Source of the DNA: Dioscorea cayenensis subsp. rotundata
Lineage: Eukaryota > Streptophyta > Magnoliopsida > Dioscoreales > Dioscoreaceae
Length of the DNA: 64,000 nt
Assembly: GCF_009730915.1 (NCBI RefSeq)
Contig: NC_052489.1
Coordinates: 1,178,001-1,242,000, forward strand
Direction: 5' to 3'
In this document: positions 60,865 through 64,000 of the stretch, piece by piece
Layout: each line of letters starts with the position of its first letter
Position numbering within the stretch: position 1 is the first letter of the stretch
Notes under the pieces: model-generated
The model's input: the letters and a program-made list of their open reading frames with translations, nothing else
The model's database searches: none
Told to the model about the DNA's origin: nothing
Program-made: the position numbers and the translations under genes

Positions 60865-63800
60865 ATGAATGTGCCGATTATTGGTGAGTTTCGTGTATTT
60901 TCTTCTTTTTTTGTTTTTTGTGTTGATTTAATGATCTGGTTTTGTGTTTTGAGGTGAAAGTTTAGGTTTTGATGAGGGTTTTGTTGTAAAGGTGGGAATT
61001 TGGATGTTGGTTTTGTTGGGTTTGCTGAAATTTTTGGTTTTCTTGATTTTGGGGATGAAGATCCGTTGCAGGGTGACTTCCCGGAGGTCATTGAGGAGTT
61101 TTTGCAGCATGGGAACATGAAATGCATAGCTTTTAATCGCCGCGGAACTCTTCTTGCAGGTAAAGTTTTTGATTTTAGGATGAACTTGAAGTATGATGCC
61201 ATTGTAAATATAATGCGGCAGTTTGTTGTTCTTTTGATTGGTTTGTTGCTTTTGAAAAAATGTGTTTTTTTAGTATCCCCATTCTGGGCATAATCTCATT
61301 GTGATTCGTTTGGAGGGGTTTCGAAAGGAAGCGCGCAATCTTGGTGTTTGCTGCTTTATTTTTGGATGAAAGAGAATTAAAATTTAACCTGGAGTTTGTT
61401 GCGTTGGTTTATGTTTTTTTTTTTTTCTTTTAGTTTATAACTTTAGAATAGTGGAATATCAGTGCAAAAATCCATTTGATTCGGTGAAGACCTCTTAATG
61501 CTGTTCAAAGTATTGCTTGAACTAATGTTTTTTGAGTGTAAGATAATTTGGGAACATGATATTATGCAGAGCTTAAGAATCTGGTTATGGCTGGTTTTGT
61601 TTGAAATCAATTGAAATTTGAAAGAATCAAAGATATTGTTGATGAAGTCTGATGTTCCCTGCAAAGTTCTCTTCTTCTATTTCATGCATATCTTCAGATT
61701 CTCTTACTTTGCGGAGTATGAAGTAGCTTAATGCCTTTATAGGCCGTTTTTGGTCATTCTGTTTTCATATTACTACCTATCTACCTATAGGTTGTTCTTG
61801 CATCCAAACTGGATCATTGCCATTGATCCATCATCGCTATTCATTTTCTCTTGGTGTTGCAAGTTTCTCCTTCTGTGAAGTCAATGTATTAAGAGTTTAA
61901 GCTTGTAGATGTTTTTGATGTTACTGCTCTCTATGGTGCTCAATGCATTATTGTTGCCTAATTATTGAGAAAAAAAATGTAGAATGCACCAAACAAATTA
62001 AGGCAAACCATTTCAAGTGAGTTAATTGTATTGTGCATTTTTGGGAAAAGAAAAAACTAAACTTGCGCTTTTAGATCTTGGTCTCTATTATTTAGTTTTT
62101 GTTCTTGATGTTAGTCAGTTGAGTGTTTAGCCACCATTTCTAGTTTGACAACTTTTAGTCATGCATAAACAGTAGATTTTGTGTTGTGTATTAGCTCTCA
62201 CATATGCTCAAATCTTAGTGACAAGCTCTCACTCTTAATCTCGCACAACATAATTGGATATTAAGATCAAATGAGTAGTTTGCAGCAATTAAACCTGTTA
62301 TCATAGTCATACTTATATTTCTTTGATTAAATATAATTTTATGGATTTATATTGTCCAATACCAGGCCTAACAAATACAGTTCTTGTGTGCAGTAGTGCA
62401 CCTTTTTCATATCTTCTCATCCCATTTTGACTTCCAAAGTTCCATGTAAATCTCTGTATGTGCTATTTTACGCAATGGTTAAGCTTATTCTTTGATTGTG
62501 TTTATTTTATTCAGCTGGCTGTGTCGATGGAAGCTGTGTGATCTGGGATTTTGAAACTAGAGGAGTTGCGAAGGAACTTAGGGATAAAGATTGTGTTGCA
62601 CCTATAACGAGTGTTTGTTGGTCCAAGTTTGGTCACCATATTCTTGCATCCGCCACTGATAAGTCCTTAACACTTTGGAGTGTTCTTAGTGGAGAGAAAA
62701 TAGCCCGTGTAACTCTTCAGCAAACCACTCTTCTTGCTCGTCTTCATCCCGGGTCTTGTACTCCATCCGTTTGCTTGGCTTGCCCCCTCTCTTCTGCACC
62801 AATCCTTGTGGATTTAAACACGGGAAGTTCAACTGTTCTCCCGGTCACAATGTCTGATGTTGGAACTGGCACTACTCATCCAAGGAATAAATTTTCTGAT
62901 GGCTCTCCACCTTTCACTCCCACAGCAGCGACTTTCAATAAATGCGGAGATCTTATATACGTGGGCAACTCCAAAGGTGAAATTCTCATAGTAGATTCAA
63001 AGAACATCCGAGTGCAAGCAATAATTCCTATTCCTGGAGGTTCTGTAATAAAGAATATCGTTTTTAGTAGGAATGGGCAATACTTGCTCACCAATTCAAA
63101 TGATCGTGTCATCAGAGTTTATGAGAATCTCCTGTCCCAAAAGGGTGCAGCAAATGAGCTTGAAGAGATGAGCAATGCATCACCGGTTAATGAGTTTCAA
63201 GGGATTGAGAAGTTGAAGGCAGTTGGGTCCAAGTGTCTGATCCTTTTCCGGGAGTTTCAAGATGCCGTGACCAAGATGCAATGGAAAGCACCTTGCTTCA
63301 GTGGTGACGGCGAGTGGGTTGTTGGTGCTTCAGCTAACAAGGGAGAGCACAAACTCTACATCTGGGACAGGGTCGGACATCTAGTTAAAATCCTGGAAGG
63401 ACCTAAGGAAGCTCTGACTGATCTTGCATGGCATCCCGTCCGCCCTTTGGTTGTTTCTGTTTCAGTGGCTGGCCTGGTTTATATATGGGCCAAAGACTAC
63501 ACCGAGAACTGGAGCGCATTTGCACCCGACTTCAAAGAACTCGAAGAGAATGAAGAGTACATTGAGAGGGAAGATGAATTTGATTTGGTTCCTGATACAG
63601 AGAAGGTAAAATTTAAAAAGTTTAGCTTTGAATTTATAATGAAAAATTACTTACATAAATCTGAATTGTTTTCATACAGGTAAAGGAGTCAGAAATCAAT
63701 GAAGACGACGAGGTTGATATCATGACGGTTGAGAAGGATTCAACTTTCAGTGATTCAGAGGCTTCACAGGAAGAACTATGTTTTCTGCCAGCAATTCCTT

Positions 63801-63938
63801 CTCCAGATGTTCCCGAACAACAAGACAAGTATCCTGCAAGTCTGTCGAAGTTAGAGGAGAGCACTCATTCAGGCTCTCCGTTTTCGGTCGAAGCAGGTCA
63901 GAATGGACAGGCACATCCTGCTTCGAGCCCATTAGAAG
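60865..63938 (+). CDS. RBL: RBBP5-like WD40 protein, COMPASS/H3K4 methyltransferase subunit (3' end outside window)
   Basis: RBBP5-like (RBL) is a core WD40 subunit of the COMPASS-like histone H3 lysine-4 methyltransferase complexes in the nucleus. Exons 60865-60883, 61061-61159, 62515-63605 and 63680 to about 63938 join in phase; the gene continues past the window. The start reads MNVPIIDPLQGDFPEVIEEF, matching plant RBL almost exactly and fixing both the 19-base first exon and the acceptor at 61060. WD repeats follow: GCVDGSCVIWDFETRG, SATDKSLTLWSV, YIWDRVGHLVKILEGPKEAL, then WAKDYTENWSAFAPDFKELE. An acidic hinge (EENEEYIEREDEFDLVPDTEK) and a low-complexity tail begin in exon 4. The first long intron, 61160-62514, shows no other features. 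The donor at 63939 is inferred. Confidence 0.93.
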
Positions 63939-64000
63939 GTAACTTCCTCGAGATCAATCGCAACATTAGCACCGTCTCATGCCTAAACTTAATAAAATGA

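Overview
This window is nuclear DNA from a flowering plant. Genes have many GT-AG introns, intergenic DNA is very AT-rich and full of (TA)n tracts, and the gene set is plant-specific: class II formin, AGO7, WPP protein, CLE peptide, GH95 fucosidase, FAR1/MULE transposase, EPF-type zinc finger, GH3 and an RBBP5-like WD40 protein. I cannot fix the species from the sequence.

Layout, left to right. The 3' half of a class II formin (+) ends near 4.5 kb and converges on a UXT/prefoldin-like gene (-, 5.9-8.2 kb). AGO7 (-, 10.6-13.9 kb) is complete in exon structure, but its frame is broken by six single-base gains. A RING + LON-N domain E3-ligase-type gene (-, 18.4-23.9 kb, 18 exons) follows. Next come an intronless WPP-domain gene (+, 26.1 kb), a small CLE peptide gene (+, 29.5 kb) and a 10-exon GH95 alpha-fucosidase (-, 30.8-35.0 kb). 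A hAT-type miniature element (35.5-36.2 kb) and an old ycf2-like plastid fragment (36.5 kb) lead into a 6.7 kb Mutator-like transposon (37,365-44,043). After it come a C2H2 repressor-type zinc finger gene (+, 46.0 kb), a nearly 9 kb gene-free AT-rich stretch with several small elements, an auxin-type GH3 gene (+, 55.9-57.9 kb) and the 5' part of an RBBP5-like (COMPASS subunit) gene (+, 60.9 kb to the window edge).

The most striking object is the transposon. It has two terminal inverted repeats of about 820 bp that are nearly identical, an intact 770-codon FAR1/MULE transposase, insertion into a (TA)n tract, palindromes at its tips, and between transposase and right repeat at least one host gene fragment (C-terminal aromatic amino acid decarboxylase) plus a probable second one (long-chain acyl-CoA synthetase exon). 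It looks like a recently inserted, possibly autonomous MULE that has captured genes.

The second most striking object is AGO7. Six +1 base gains fall in about 2.9 kb of coding sequence, while the other genes I spliced by hand (roughly 11 kb coding) have none. That is either recent decay or a locally unpolished assembly.

The genes are independent eukaryotic transcription units; there is no operon logic. Exon borders below were derived by eye from GT/AG sites, reading frame and protein family conservation.
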